Positions 1 to 12,200 of a stretch of DNA of 64,000 nucleotides are shown here, one piece after another. The DNA comes from Ricinus communis (lineage: Eukaryota; Streptophyta; Magnoliopsida; Malpighiales; Euphorbiaceae). Position numbers and translations under genes: made by a program. Positions within the stretch are counted from its first letter, which is position 1. Every line of letters starts with the position of its first letter. The notes below the pieces were generated by a model that made no database searches, was not told where the DNA came from, and saw nothing but the letters and a program-made list of their open reading frames with translations. The stretch spans positions 9,651,213 through 9,715,212 of the forward strand of contig NC_063264.1 in the NCBI RefSeq assembly GCF_019578655.1. Direction: 5' to 3'.

Positions 1-2015
1 ATAAATGAGACAAGAAATTTTTTGTCTAAACTTGATATATATCCCCATCTATATACCAAGTTGATATATGATTGACACATATTTATTGATTTTAAATGAT
101 AGAGTATACGCCAATTATTCAATACCAAAATATAAAATATCCATACATTCATGTATTAGGCAAATTCCACAAGTGCACATATCGTAACAAGTAGTATAGA
201 ATGAGTATAAGTATCGTTCCCCCGAGAAGATTGATACCAAGTACTGGCCCTAATTGTATTTCCACAATCTAACAAAACTGAATAATTTTAATTTAAAAAA
301 TAAATAATCAAGAAAAGAAAACTTAAAATTAGTAATAATTTTCTTTAAAAATCTAATAAGTGAAACTAGAGCCTGGATTTATTTCATTAACTATTACTTG
401 GATTACAGGACTTTTTCACAATTCAGATCATTAATTTAGTAAAAGTAAATCACTCAAATTACTTAGAGTCTCTTTCGAGCTCATCTAAGAATATCAAAGT
501 CAATTACAGACTATTCTCATTGGTTCATTAAGTTTCTTAGCAATTTATCACTCCCTGAAGGATTCGTCTACTTTCGTGATCGAGATTCCTAAGTTTTACA
601 AGTCTATGAGCTGATAAATCAAGCAACTTTTGTTGTCTCTAATTTATCCAAATACATGTATTTAATCAGGCCTAAAATTAAAAACAAGAACAAGTAAAAT
701 CAACTCATAAAATAAACTGAAAATTAATTTATTAAAAGGAAATAAGGATGTAATAGAATAGCTACACAAATCCAAACCTTAGAGTCTAGCCACACATGAT
801 TGTGGCAACATATAAGAACATAATTAAAGAAATCGAAGTTAAAAAAAATAATTGATTCAAACTCTTGAATCTTCGTGCAAATTTTCTTGATCTCCTTGAA
901 TATGTCTTTAAAGTTGATTCTTCGATGATTCTCTCTATCTCAATAACTATTTTCCTTCCCTGTTTATAGCCAAGGCTTAAGAAAATTCTAAATCACCCTT
1001 AATTCCTGAGTATCCAATAAAAGAAACTATCTTTTAATTCAATATGGCTTTGAACACAGTCTTGTGGCGTTCTCTTGGTTTCGGCACGGTTTGCAACCCA
1101 CCTGGTTTCGGCACGGTTTGCAACCCACCCATGTGTGATTCTATATTGTGCAATCATTAAATCCTCAATTTTATCAAAAGTAGGCATGGTGTGGAGCATG
1201 CCTGGGTATCATATTGTGCTCAGCTTTCATAACTTCTTCAAAATGAACAGAAACAAGCACAACTTGGAGTACGCCCGTGTGTTCACTGTACACTATTTCC
1301 TTCAGAGTCCAGTGGCAGACACGGCTTCAAGCATGGTCGTGTGTCAAATCGTGTTTCTTGGTTTTTCTATCCTGCATGCGACGCGAGCACAAGCACGCCT
1401 GTGTATTGACAGGACACATTTTCTTTGATAATCTAGGACCCCTTTTTTACTTTCTTAAAAAAAAATTATAAAAATTAAGTACAAATTCTTAAATAAACTA
1501 AATGTAGACAAGAATACTAAAATAAAGATATAACCTAAATAAATTTCTAATTAAATTTAAAGTCTTTCTAACTAATGCTAACTCTTATTCCAAATTTATT
1601 AAAATTTAATTCAAATACATGTGTAAAATTACACAAAATTTATGCATGTTACTTTCCTATTAATTATGGTGGATACATCAAACCAATATAAGAATTTCTA
1701 TGTCTTGAGAACTAATACAAATTGCAAAGTATTTCCTCCTAAGAAGTATTTTGAATTCTAATATTCTCTGCACTAAAAATATTATAACGTTCATGTAGAA
1801 TATAACGGAACAGTTACTCTTTATTATATAACTCAGTTATTAGGCTTTCTATAAATTAAACCGAATAAATTAAACAGTATATATATTTCTATGCTTTTTT
1901 TGTTGTTTGTACTCTTTTGAGTCTTTCTTCTCCTTTCTTTACGCATTTAAACAGTATTTCTTTCTTTTTCTTCCTCTTCTTCTACTTATCATCATTGCAA
2001 GCTCTCACTAACTTT
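1..2015. repeat. Direct repeat copy 1 (cut by window start)
   Basis: This stretch is repeated almost exactly at 6385-8400. By eye I found one substitution (T at 612 against C at 6996) and one A-run length difference near 1457-1465. Identity stops abruptly after CACTAACTTT at 2015/8400. On the minus strand, around 150-240, it carries a GTGCACTTG and GGGGAACGATAC signature that I associate with LTRs of plant Tat/Ogre-like gypsy elements. I see no gag or pol coding and no clear TG...CA ends. The short open frames inside (for example 1075-1428) have no recognisable homology. The copy probably starts before the window. An LTR pair, or a recent duplication of retroelement debris, would both fit. 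Confidence 0.85.
1076..1129 (+). repeat. 27-bp tandem duplication, GC-rich
   Basis: Two exact 27-bp units start at 1076 and 1103 and contain TTTCGGCACGGTTTGCAACC. They lie in an otherwise AT-rich repeat. The same pair recurs at 7460-7513 in the second long repeat copy, so the duplication predates the spread of the long repeat. Confidence 0.9.
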
Positions 2016-2644
2016 GTTAAAAGTAGTTTCACAAATTAAGGGCAACTGGACAAACATGCATGCGTGCTTCCATTTTCTGTCTGAAACTTTCACTTATGCA
2101 ATTATGAAGAAGAAGAAACAGCATGCAGATAATAAAGTTATTAATAGCCATAAGTTATGTTAAGAGAGGGAGAATGGTTTTATGGGAGTTCACCTTTGAA
2201 GTGTAATGATTCAATTCAATATTATGAATGGTGTTTTGGCAACACTCACCAATTGGCTCCTGAACTTTGTAACTTTATGCTGTTGAGAGTACAATTAAAT
2301 TTATATTCTACTAAGCCCTCTGATTCTGTGCTCTTTTTACAGAAATTTTGACTTAAGAGTGAAACTAAGCTAACAGAATTAGACATCAGTCGAACAGTTA
2401 ACCAGTCCAGAAAAATAGAAAATTAATGAAGAATTATGTACTTGTAGTTTAGAACAGTTTTTCTTCTTTAAAGGAAAAAATTATGTTATATATAGCTCCG
2501 ATACATTATAGCTTTATTTATTTGGAACTGATGTCAGTGAAAAAGCAAGTATAGATTCCTTTGATTCAATATAAAGTGTTTTTGTCAAACCTGTTTTTAA
2601 AAGAAAAAAATAGTAATTTACTTTTTCTTGAAATAAAATAATTT
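2016..2644. other. Spacer after repeat copy 1, no gene seen
   Basis: The sequence is unique within the window, with one short open frame (2157-2351) that I do not recognise. If the flanking 2-kb repeats are LTRs, a tRNA primer-binding site should start near 2016 (plus orientation) or end near 6384 (minus orientation). I see no convincing match to a methionine or aspartate tRNA 3' end at either position. Confidence 0.5.
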
Positions 2645-3445
2645 TTTTATTCATAATTATTACTTGTAATAGATAAGTAAATTTGACTATGTTCAAGAAA
2701 TACATATTAATCTTGCTATAAATATGAGCTTTTCCTTTAAGATTCATTGATCGTGATGATGGAATAATTTTATGCAACATTTTGACTTCGTTTGACGCAT
2801 CAGCAATAAATATATTCCATTTGATGGCTATACTGAACCATAAATCAATTTTATTATCGTTTGACGTGTCTTTAAATGAATCTGATATTTTGAATATCAG
2901 ACTCAAACTCATCCTAAATCTCATGAACGAAGACAAATAAACTCCTATAAAGGAAGACAAATAAGCTCCCATAAAAGAAGAAAAACAAACTTCTATTAAG
3001 AAAGATAAAATAAAAGACTTATAATATTTCAACAACAAAATTAACAAATAACTAAAACAAGTAAATCTGATATAAAATTCTAAACGAATTTTCAACTAAA
3101 TAAATTCATGTTTATTATTATGAGGCTTTGATTCATCTCCAAATATTGAAACCTTAGTAGTCATAAGATATTTTTTCATACATTTTTAATTTGCCATTTG
3201 TTTTTCAAAATTCACTACTGAATAAACATAACAGATTTTACTACTAAAATCTATAAGTTTGATCAATTCATACTAAAAAGATGAGAGTATGATTTAATTA
3301 GTTATTATAACTGGAAAAAACCTACTAAATAAGAAAATAAAAACTTGCAATGAGTTGAAATTAGCTATTGTCCACAGCAAAAAAAAAAAAAAAAAAAAAA
3401 AGCCGCCTATGCCAATATCAAAAAAGAAATGTCTATAGGTGGCTA
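2645..3445. repeat. Dispersed repeat family B, copy 1
   Basis: This copy aligns by eye along its length with 53585-54405. Shared marks are a GTTCAAGAA(A/G)TACAT block, a run of roughly 24-bp units of the form ACTCxxATxAAGGAAGAxAAATAA (2938-3010), and a final block where GCCGCCTATG and CTATAGGTGGC face each other as an imperfect inverted repeat around 3402-3445. The minus-strand open frame 3095-2514 mostly reads through the 24-bp units, giving repeated YLSSF residues, and I do not think it is a gene. An inverted CCGCCTAT motif next to one end fits a CACTA-type or other DNA-transposon terminus, but I cannot place exact ends. Confidence 0.6.
3379..3401 (+). repeat. Poly(A) tract
   Basis: Uninterrupted run of about 23 A residues, directly before the GCCGCCTATG motif of repeat family B. 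Confidence 0.95.
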
Positions 3446-3534
3446 GGGTTTTCTAGTTATATATATTGTTATAAATATTTACTCTTTTTTTTTTTAGAAT
3501 ACAAGTATCTAATAATTTAGAGGTGTAGGACTAA

Positions 3535-3615
3535 CCTTTACGGATAACGAAATAATACATTAAAAATCTTAAGGTAGCTGTATACCCTAGACTTGAACTC
3601 GGAATTCACTTACAA
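3535..3615 (+). repeat. SINE-like dispersed motif, copy 1
   Basis: The block CTTTACGGATAACGAAATA... GTAGCTGTATAC... ACTTGAACTCGG resembles blocks at 23121-23210 and 44100-44180. The shared pattern is CTTTACGGATgATAAAA, then GCAGCTATATACTTAAAG, then TTCGAATTTGAAA. The TTCGAA core resembles a Pol III B box. This is probably a degenerate SINE fragment. Confidence 0.35.
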
Positions 3616-5139
3616 TTTCATCTCCACGCTCTTGAATACTTTTCTATTTAAGCTAAAGTATATATATATATATAATTTTTGAAAGTAGTTTTGTCTACCT
3701 TAATTCTGATTAACAATATAAAAGTTAATTTATTAAATGCATACATACCACCTATGGATCGAGTTATGTTATATCTAAGTAACAACATTGGCTTTGCAAA
3801 CACTTACTAGAAAATTCATGTATTTTGCAAGATGCAATGATTTTTCATTTCTATAATACCTTAAATATTTTTATTTTGTGGACGTGATATTAGTGAATAA
3901 TAGTATTTAATTATGTTATAAATTAGGTGATGTTGAAAGATCAAAAGCTTACTAACCTTTTATATCTCTCGTTAATTAAAAAGTTTTTGATGCTAGAACA
4001 TGAATGGGAACAAGAGATTACACTTATATTCCATCCTTTCCATCAAATTATTAAAGCAAAAGAATTTATAAAATAGCCCCACCTCCCACACAATCTCACT
4101 CTTGGAACACATGCATACTTTAATGCTTTACCAAACATAGGCATACAATCCAAACTACTTTCACATTGCATTAATGCTCCCTTCGTTCACAAAAATAAAC
4201 TTAGTTATCTTTTTACACAAATTGTTTTCAAAGAAAAACAATTGATATAATTCATTTACTTGCATTTTTGTAAGAATTTGACCCCTACAATTGAATAATT
4301 TTAGTTAATATTCGTCGCTAATTAAGTAGAGGTATTTTAGAAAATTAAAAAAATTAATTAACACTTTTACAAAGAAAAATGAACTATGATGTGAGAAAGA
4401 TAAAAAAAAAAAAAAAAAAAAAAAACAAGTTTACATAAAAAGTAAAGGACAATTCATGAATCTTCCTTCATTACTAAATATGCTAAACGTTTTTTAATTC
4501 AAATGAGATTTTTAGAATTCATTGATTTTGTTAAAATCAATAAATTATAATAAGTTAGATTTTTTTTATAATTTTATGAATATTTTATGCTTTCTAATTG
4601 GGTGTGTTAAATAAATTATTGGATTTTATTAAAAGAATTCCTCATTCACTAAAATAAGAGATTTTATGAAGATTCATATGTTATCTCTCACTTTGAGAAT
4701 CCGCTTGAGTAGACATTTTGTAATATTTATAGATTTTATTTCGTATTTTCTCAATCAAACGATGAAATTTAATTAAAAAAAAAAAAAAAACTTACCTTCG
4801 TCTAGAAGTTCTTTTTTATAATCTTTTGTAAATTATACAATTTACCCCATTTGCAATGTATTGTCAGAACAAACTTAACATTTGTTTCAATTTCCTATCA
4901 TCCATTCATGGTACACATGTTTAATTTCCATGTAATGTCAGAATCAGTTTTGTTGTGAAGTTGTCCGATCTCTTTGGTACAAGCAATACTTTCGTAATTT
5001 GCAAGCCTTCTATAACCTAACCAAACATGCACTTTGCCTTATCTTGTCAAATTAGGTATTTGTGGTCCAAATTATTTATAGATATTTTAGAATATTTTAG
5101 AGTTTTAATGATATATTTCTATATATAAAATAGTGAAAA
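3616..5139. other. AT-rich intergenic spacer
   Basis: No coding potential is recognised. The spacer contains A-rich tracts (about 4407-4425 and 4775-4790) and TA-rich stretches. Nothing supports an RNA gene. Confidence 0.6.
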
Positions 5140-6320
5140 TATATATTTTTACCTCACTTAAGTTTAATTGTCTATTTTCAGGAATATTAATAAAAAAAAA
5201 CTATGGAGCTAAAAGAAGCTTAATGGGACATGTTCGTGTCAAGACTCAATATTAAAACGCATAGATTGCTAATTATAAGGCCCAAGGGACATTTTAGACA
5301 TTTTGTATAATTATTAAGATTTATATTAAGAGTTATCTATGGGATAGTATTTGGTGGAGATAAATATACTTAAAGTCTTATCTATTAGATAGATTTATAT
5401 TAGTATATTCATCTCTAAAAAGATTTATTTAGAGGAGAACTCTCCTCTATATAAATCTCTGCAAAAGCTAATTTATAAAGAGAGAAGAGTTTTCTCCTGC
5501 CCTGTTTTCTACACCTGCCCACCATTATTTTCTCCATAATTCTCTACAGTTTTCCATTTAAGATCTAAGAAGTTTTTCAAAAAGTGGAGAGTGATGACCA
5601 ATCTTCTTCCTACTTAAAGAAATCCTTAATCTAGAGGGAGTTTTTACTTTATTATTTTTTATCTTTCTATTTAATACCATGATCATTGGGTTAAATATGT
5701 TAGACTAATTTTTATAAGTGTTTAGTTTACCCTTTTCACTTTTGTATGAACCTTGTTATTTATTTATTTAATGAATGATTTCTTTATCTTCGTATCTTTA
5801 TTAGTTTCAGTTATTATTGTTAGTAAACCGTCATATTAATTTAATAATAGTAATTATTATGAACATATTTAGGTTAAAAATATTAGAAACATCATCTTTA
5901 CTTTAATCTATAATGGTATAAAAACTTAGGTTGCATCATTAGCTTCCCGGTGATTTAGGAAAAAGGCACATCACCATCTCATTCATTAGATCTAGGCTTA
6001 AAGTAAAACAAGAAAATTACTAAATAAATGGTTAGACTAAATACTATTTTTAGCATATAGTTTTAGATCATAAGCATTTGCATATTTATTCATTGTTTAA
6101 CTACTTTACTTTATGAATATTACTCTCTCAACATCTTGATTTAGAGTGTTTAGATTTACTTTTATTGTTTTGTGTTGATAATTAGTCTTTATAATAAGTG
6201 GCTTCATAGTTTCTTGAGAGATTGACCTCGTGGTGAACTTATCCTTACTATAGGAACGTTTTGTGCACTTACGAATACTAAAAAAGACACATCAGTGTCT
6301 ATATGGAGAGGCATGTATTT
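5140..6320 (+). mobile_element. LTR-like retroelement remnant, plus orientation
   Basis: The order of parts resembles an LTR: a leader with TTCAGGAATATTAATAAA near 5180, a perfect 7-bp inverted repeat AGAGGAG-AACT-CTCCTCT (5431-5448), a TATA box CTATATAAATC at 5446-5456, a pyrimidine-rich transcript start region, and an end block TGACCTCGTGG... GTTTTGTGCACTT (6220-6270). That end block, reverse-complemented, resembles the signature at 150-240 in the long direct repeats. I infer a solo LTR or fragment of a related family lying in the opposite orientation. No gag or pol is present. Confidence 0.4.
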
Positions 6321-6384
6321 TGCTATTGCTATTTTAACATATTTTAGTCTTTTTTTATAAGGTCTCCATAAATATTATTTTTTT

Positions 6385-8400
6385 ATAAATGAGACAAGAA
6401 ATTTTTTGTCTAAACTTGATATATATCCCCATCTATATACCAAGTTGATATATGATTGACACATATTTATTGATTTTAAATGATAGAGTATACGCCAATT
6501 ATTCAATACCAAAATATAAAATATCCATACATTCATGTATTAGGCAAATTCCACAAGTGCACATATCGTAACAAGTAGTATAGAATGAGTATAAGTATCG
6601 TTCCCCCGAGAAGATTGATACCAAGTACTGGCCCTAATTGTATTTCCACAATCTAACAAAACTGAATAATTTTAATTTAAAAAATAAATAATCAAGAAAA
6701 GAAAACTTAAAATTAGTAATAATTTTCTTTAAAAATCTAATAAGTGAAACTAGAGCCTGGATTTATTTCATTAACTATTACTTGGATTACAGGACTTTTT
6801 CACAATTCAGATCATTAATTTAGTAAAAGTAAATCACTCAAATTACTTAGAGTCTCTTTCGAGCTCATCTAAGAATATCAAAGTCAATTACAGACTATTC
6901 TCATTGGTTCATTAAGTTTCTTAGCAATTTATCACTCCCTGAAGGATTCGTCTACTTTCGTGATCGAGATTCCTAAGTTTTACAAGTCTATGAGCCGATA
7001 AATCAAGCAACTTTTGTTGTCTCTAATTTATCCAAATACATGTATTTAATCAGGCCTAAAATTAAAAACAAGAACAAGTAAAATCAACTCATAAAATAAA
7101 CTGAAAATTAATTTATTAAAAGGAAATAAGGATGTAATAGAATAGCTACACAAATCCAAACCTTAGAGTCTAGCCACACATGATTGTGGCAACATATAAG
7201 AACATAATTAAAGAAATCGAAGTTAAAAAAAATAATTGATTCAAACTCTTGAATCTTCGTGCAAATTTTCTTGATCTCCTTGAATATGTCTTTAAAGTTG
7301 ATTCTTCGATGATTCTCTCTATCTCAATAACTATTTTCCTTCCCTGTTTATAGCCAAGGCTTAAGAAAATTCTAAATCACCCTTAATTCCTGAGTATCCA
7401 ATAAAAGAAACTATCTTTTAATTCAATATGGCTTTGAACACAGTCTTGTGGCGTTCTCTTGGTTTCGGCACGGTTTGCAACCCACCTGGTTTCGGCACGG
7501 TTTGCAACCCACCCATGTGTGATTCTATATTGTGCAATCATTAAATCCTCAATTTTATCAAAAGTAGGCATGGTGTGGAGCATGCCTGGGTATCATATTG
7601 TGCTCAGCTTTCATAACTTCTTCAAAATGAACAGAAACAAGCACAACTTGGAGTACGCCCGTGTGTTCACTGTACACTATTTCCTTCAGAGTCCAGTGGC
7701 AGACACGGCTTCAAGCATGGTCGTGTGTCAAATCGTGTTTCTTGGTTTTTCTATCCTGCATGCGACGCGAGCACAAGCACGCCTGTGTATTGACAGGACA
7801 CATTTTCTTTGATAATCTAGGACCCCTTTTTTACTTTCTTAAAAAAAAAATTATAAAAATTAAGTACAAATTCTTAAATAAACTAAATGTAGACAAGAAT
7901 ACTAAAATAAAGATATAACCTAAATAAATTTCTAATTAAATTTAAAGTCTTTCTAACTAATGCTAACTCTTATTCCAAATTTATTAAAATTTAATTCAAA
8001 TACATGTGTAAAATTACACAAAATTTATGCATGTTACTTTCCTATTAATTATGGTGGATACATCAAACCAATATAAGAATTTCTATGTCTTGAGAACTAA
8101 TACAAATTGCAAAGTATTTCCTCCTAAGAAGTATTTTGAATTCTAATATTCTCTGCACTAAAAATATTATAACGTTCATGTAGAATATAACGGAACAGTT
8201 ACTCTTTATTATATAACTCAGTTATTAGGCTTTCTATAAATTAAACCGAATAAATTAAACAGTATATATATTTCTATGCTTTTTTTGTTGTTTGTACTCT
8301 TTTGAGTCTTTCTTCTCCTTTCTTTACGCATTTAAACAGTATTTCTTTCTTTTTCTTCCTCTTCTTCTACTTATCATCATTGCAAGCTCTCACTAACTTT
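6385..8400. repeat. Direct repeat copy 2
   Basis: Near-identical partner of 1-2015 (offset 6384, then 6385 after an A-run indel). The similarity ends sharply after position 8400, where the next bases (TCCAACACC) differ from those after 2015 (GTTAAAAGT). A simple tandem duplication of a 6.4-kb unit would have continued past this point, so the layout is two repeats bracketing a unique 4.4-kb interior. Both copies carry a strongly pyrimidine-rich block near their right end (about 8296-8375), which is a polypurine stretch on the minus strand. Confidence 0.9.
7460..7513 (+). repeat. 27-bp tandem duplication, second occurrence
   Basis: Identical to the pair at 1076-1129, carried by direct repeat copy 2. 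Confidence 0.9.
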
Positions 8401-9197
8401 TCCAACACCTTCAAAGTAAATATTTAGAGCTTTTGCATTACCTTTTTATTTGTTTCCTTGGATTTCAAATCCTCAATGTGTATTGCAGTCATGGTCATTC
8501 CTTTTACTGTTAATGGTGCTAAAGATTTTAGCAAGAACAAATCATTTATCAATCTTTTTCTCTCTACAGTTTGTTTTTATATATTATCAAATTTAATGTC
8601 TTTGTTTGATTGATTAACCTGAATTATATTTATGAAATTTAGGTGAACAAATTAAATTGTAATGACTTTATGATCACCCACGTAATTTCTTCCCTGCATG
8701 ATCTTGTTAAACATAATAACTAGCCCTGTCATAATTTTTTTCTCAATAAATTAAAAGAAAAAATTAGAAACATGTGATGATAGAATCACTTATTATTTTC
8801 TTTGCGTTTAATTAAAATAATTATTTCCGATACTAGTTATATATCAAATATATATAAATAGATATTATTTTCTTTGTGTTTTATTGTTTCTTTTTTTTTT
8901 TTTTGATTTTCTCTTTTAATTTTCTTTAATTTTTCTTTTCATTCTTACTATTGCTTAAAGATTGAGAAATATTTTCTTCATACGAGTGGTTACTTTTCAA
9001 TTTTAAATTTTGTAATTTCCAATTAGTATAATTATATTATCTTATTCTCCTTATTCTATTTTCTTTCATTAAAATAGTTAATATATACTGTTTATTATAT
9101 ATCTTGAAAAATATTTCATATCTTTATATTATTCAGCTACATATAGTGTAAATTTTATATTTTTTAGTTACATTAACTTGAATTGTAATATTTTTCA

Positions 9198-9236
<39 letters not shown>

Positions 9237-12200
9237 TGCTTGTTTGATTAACTTATTTTTTCGGTTTAATTTTTTAGCTTCTTTGCATTTTTTTATCACT
9301 CTTATTAAAAGAGTTTTTTATATTTTATTTTTCTTGTGGAAAATGCTATGAATCAATTAATGAATAGTAATATATATCACAAATAAATTGTATACATTTC
9401 TGCAAGAACATAGTTTAATATAATTTAAGTAGATATTTGAACTGTCATTTGAAATACTAAAGTTTAAAACTAATTATTTAACTTTTAGATTAACTAATAA
9501 AAAATTATTATAACTCTTTGTAAAAATATATATTTTCTAAGATCAAATGAAATAGTTGGATGATATCAAATTTAGAATTTAAGATTATTTGATTTTTACG
9601 TAATATTATTTTTTATATAATTAAAAATATTCAACAGAAAGACATTTGTTTTATGGCATTTTTATGTATTAGAGCAAATTTATCTTTTTATTTTGTTTTC
9701 TTTTATCTAATGGTTTTGAACGGAAAAACATACACGTGAATAGAATTAAATACAAGCATTTATTGTATGGGACAATCATTGAGGCTTGATGCAATCTATT
9801 TGCAGCCTGTTGTTGGTGGCTCGTATCTAAGTCAACTGACTTAAATATTTTGATATTTATATAGAAATTCCTTTTTTATATATAATTATGTAAATAGCCC
9901 AATTGATAACGATGGTTATCGAGAATGATAATTCTCTATATTTCTCTTCTAAATAAATGTATATTTTTCTGTTTTCATATTTCATGTTTTAGGTTAAAGT
10001 TTTGTTCTGCCATCTTTAGGTTCTGTCGGGATTTTTATGTTTTGAGTGTCTTGAAATGCTTGCCTTTCATGGGCTCACAGGCAGCTTAATGGGCAACCGT
10101 CTAAGATTTCTCGACCATAAAAGCCTCTTAATAATAAAGGTTTAATATATATTTTAGCCTAGAAATTATAAAATATTTTTATTAAATTAAAAATAAAAAA
10201 ATATTACTATATATCAGCATACAAAAATCTGTCATCAGTGATAACATTCTTATTAACTCTATTACCTTTGTTATATATTTTTTCTAAATAATAGCATTAT
10301 TTCATAGTTGTTTGTTCTTTTTTTCTTTTTTTTTTTTAAAAAAAAATTATAATTACTTACTTTATTGCTAATTAATTAAAGATTTTAAAAAATCTCAAAA
10401 TATTTTTGTTCTCGCTAAAAATTAATAGTAAATTGTCTAATAAATTTATTATTTAATATTAAATGTATTAATTTATTTTTTATTTTAAAATATAAAAGCC
10501 TCATATGTATGACTTGTTTAGAGCCTCCATAAATATTAAGCCACCCTTGTATGGACTCTAATGATATGAGTCTCTTTATTAAAAGAAAATAAAAAGAAAA
10601 ATAAAAGGTAAGCATAAAAAATCTGTAATATTTCAATTATTATTAAATATGATTGAAGGAATAAACTCTAAATTTAAACAATATTTAATATATTTAAAAA
10701 TTATATTTATTTACTTATACTTTGTAAATAAAAACACAAAATATATATATAAACGGTTTGAGTATAGTTTGAGAAAGGTATATATCTGTCGAAGCAGGGT
10801 AAATTACTATCTCTAGCAATAAATATTTTTGTCAGTTGATTTAAACTTTAAATATAATTTAATAAATTTTTAAGAGTTTAATAAAATAGGATAAAAATAA
10901 AAACAATAAAAAAATAAATTTGAAAAGTTTAAGCCCTTAATCATGCTTTGTGCCCTTTTGTTCTAGTGTAGGCATTTGGACAGGATAAACTGTAGGAGTA
11001 CAGCCAACATGAGCCAATAGGCAGTTTTGGGCCACCTTGTCCACCTTATTAATGGGCCATTTCATAATGCCGCCGACCTTTCATGGTTTATGCCTACCAT
11101 AATACTGCTTAGTGCTCCATCTTTTTCTCTTTTTTCAATTAAGTCCTTCTTTTCATTAACATAACATAGCCAGCTATATATGGTCCACGTTACAAAAATA
11201 CAAGACAAATAAACTATCTATTTCCTGATTTTTACTCTAATATGTGAGTTATTTCCTGTATCAATTTTATTATATTAAATCTTTTTATATTTTTACAAAA
11301 CTAACTAGTAACTCTTTGTATTGAAAGTCAATACAATCAAAATATTTTATTAAAATAATAAAATTACGACTTAATCTTAAACTTTTACGAAGTATGAAAT
11401 TCATTAAAAGATAATTTTTTGATCATGTTATATTGAAATTATTAATTTTAGTAGAAGTAATAGTTAGTTTTATAATGAGTTAATTTTAATATTTAGTAAA
11501 CTTAATTAATTATTATGTTTACTTACTCTAATTTTTAGCACAATTAATTCTAGAAATTTAGATATTTTAAAAATACTTATATTTAAAAAAATATTATTAA
11601 ATTAATATGTAATTTAATTAAAATAATTAAAATAAAGTTAGAAATTTTATTTTTATTATTATTTTGATAGGCATTAAAATTAAATTATACTAAAAATAAA
11701 AAATCTATTTAATTTTGATAAAAAAATAATTTTAGACAATTTTAATATTTGATAAAAATCTAAAAGTCAAATTATACTTTTTATTTATCAATTTTATTTT
11801 TAACTGTATTGAATTCGGACAAAAAGAGATACTAAAATTGATACAAGAAAAGAACTCGTATATTAAATTATAAATCAGAAAGTAATTACCCCATAAAAGT
11901 AATACTTCAAATACTAACTATCAAGTTCTACAACAGTCATATCTGAATCAATAGCAAAGAAGACAACCAATAAAAATGAAGCAGAACCAAAGGAAAAGCC
12001 TTTGGAAAAGTTATGTTTAGCTGTTGTTTACTTTCATTCTCCATTATGAAAGTAAAAATGATAATTTCCTTTTTTAACACATTTTTTTATACTGAAGTGT
12101 GTGTGAAATGATAACTACTCGACATGAAATGAAATGAAAAATGACTAACTGAATAGTAGTACGGAATATATAATAATTATTTAAATAAATAAATAAAATA

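Noticed and set aside
1075..1428. 117-codon open frame in the long repeat, duplicated exactly at 7459-7812
   Set aside because: It is identical because the whole repeat is identical. The translation begins by reading through the 27-bp duplication and has no recognisable domain.
2514..3095. 193-codon minus-strand open frame
   Set aside because: Repeated YLSSF text is the 24-bp minisatellite of repeat family B. The second copy does not preserve the frame over its length.
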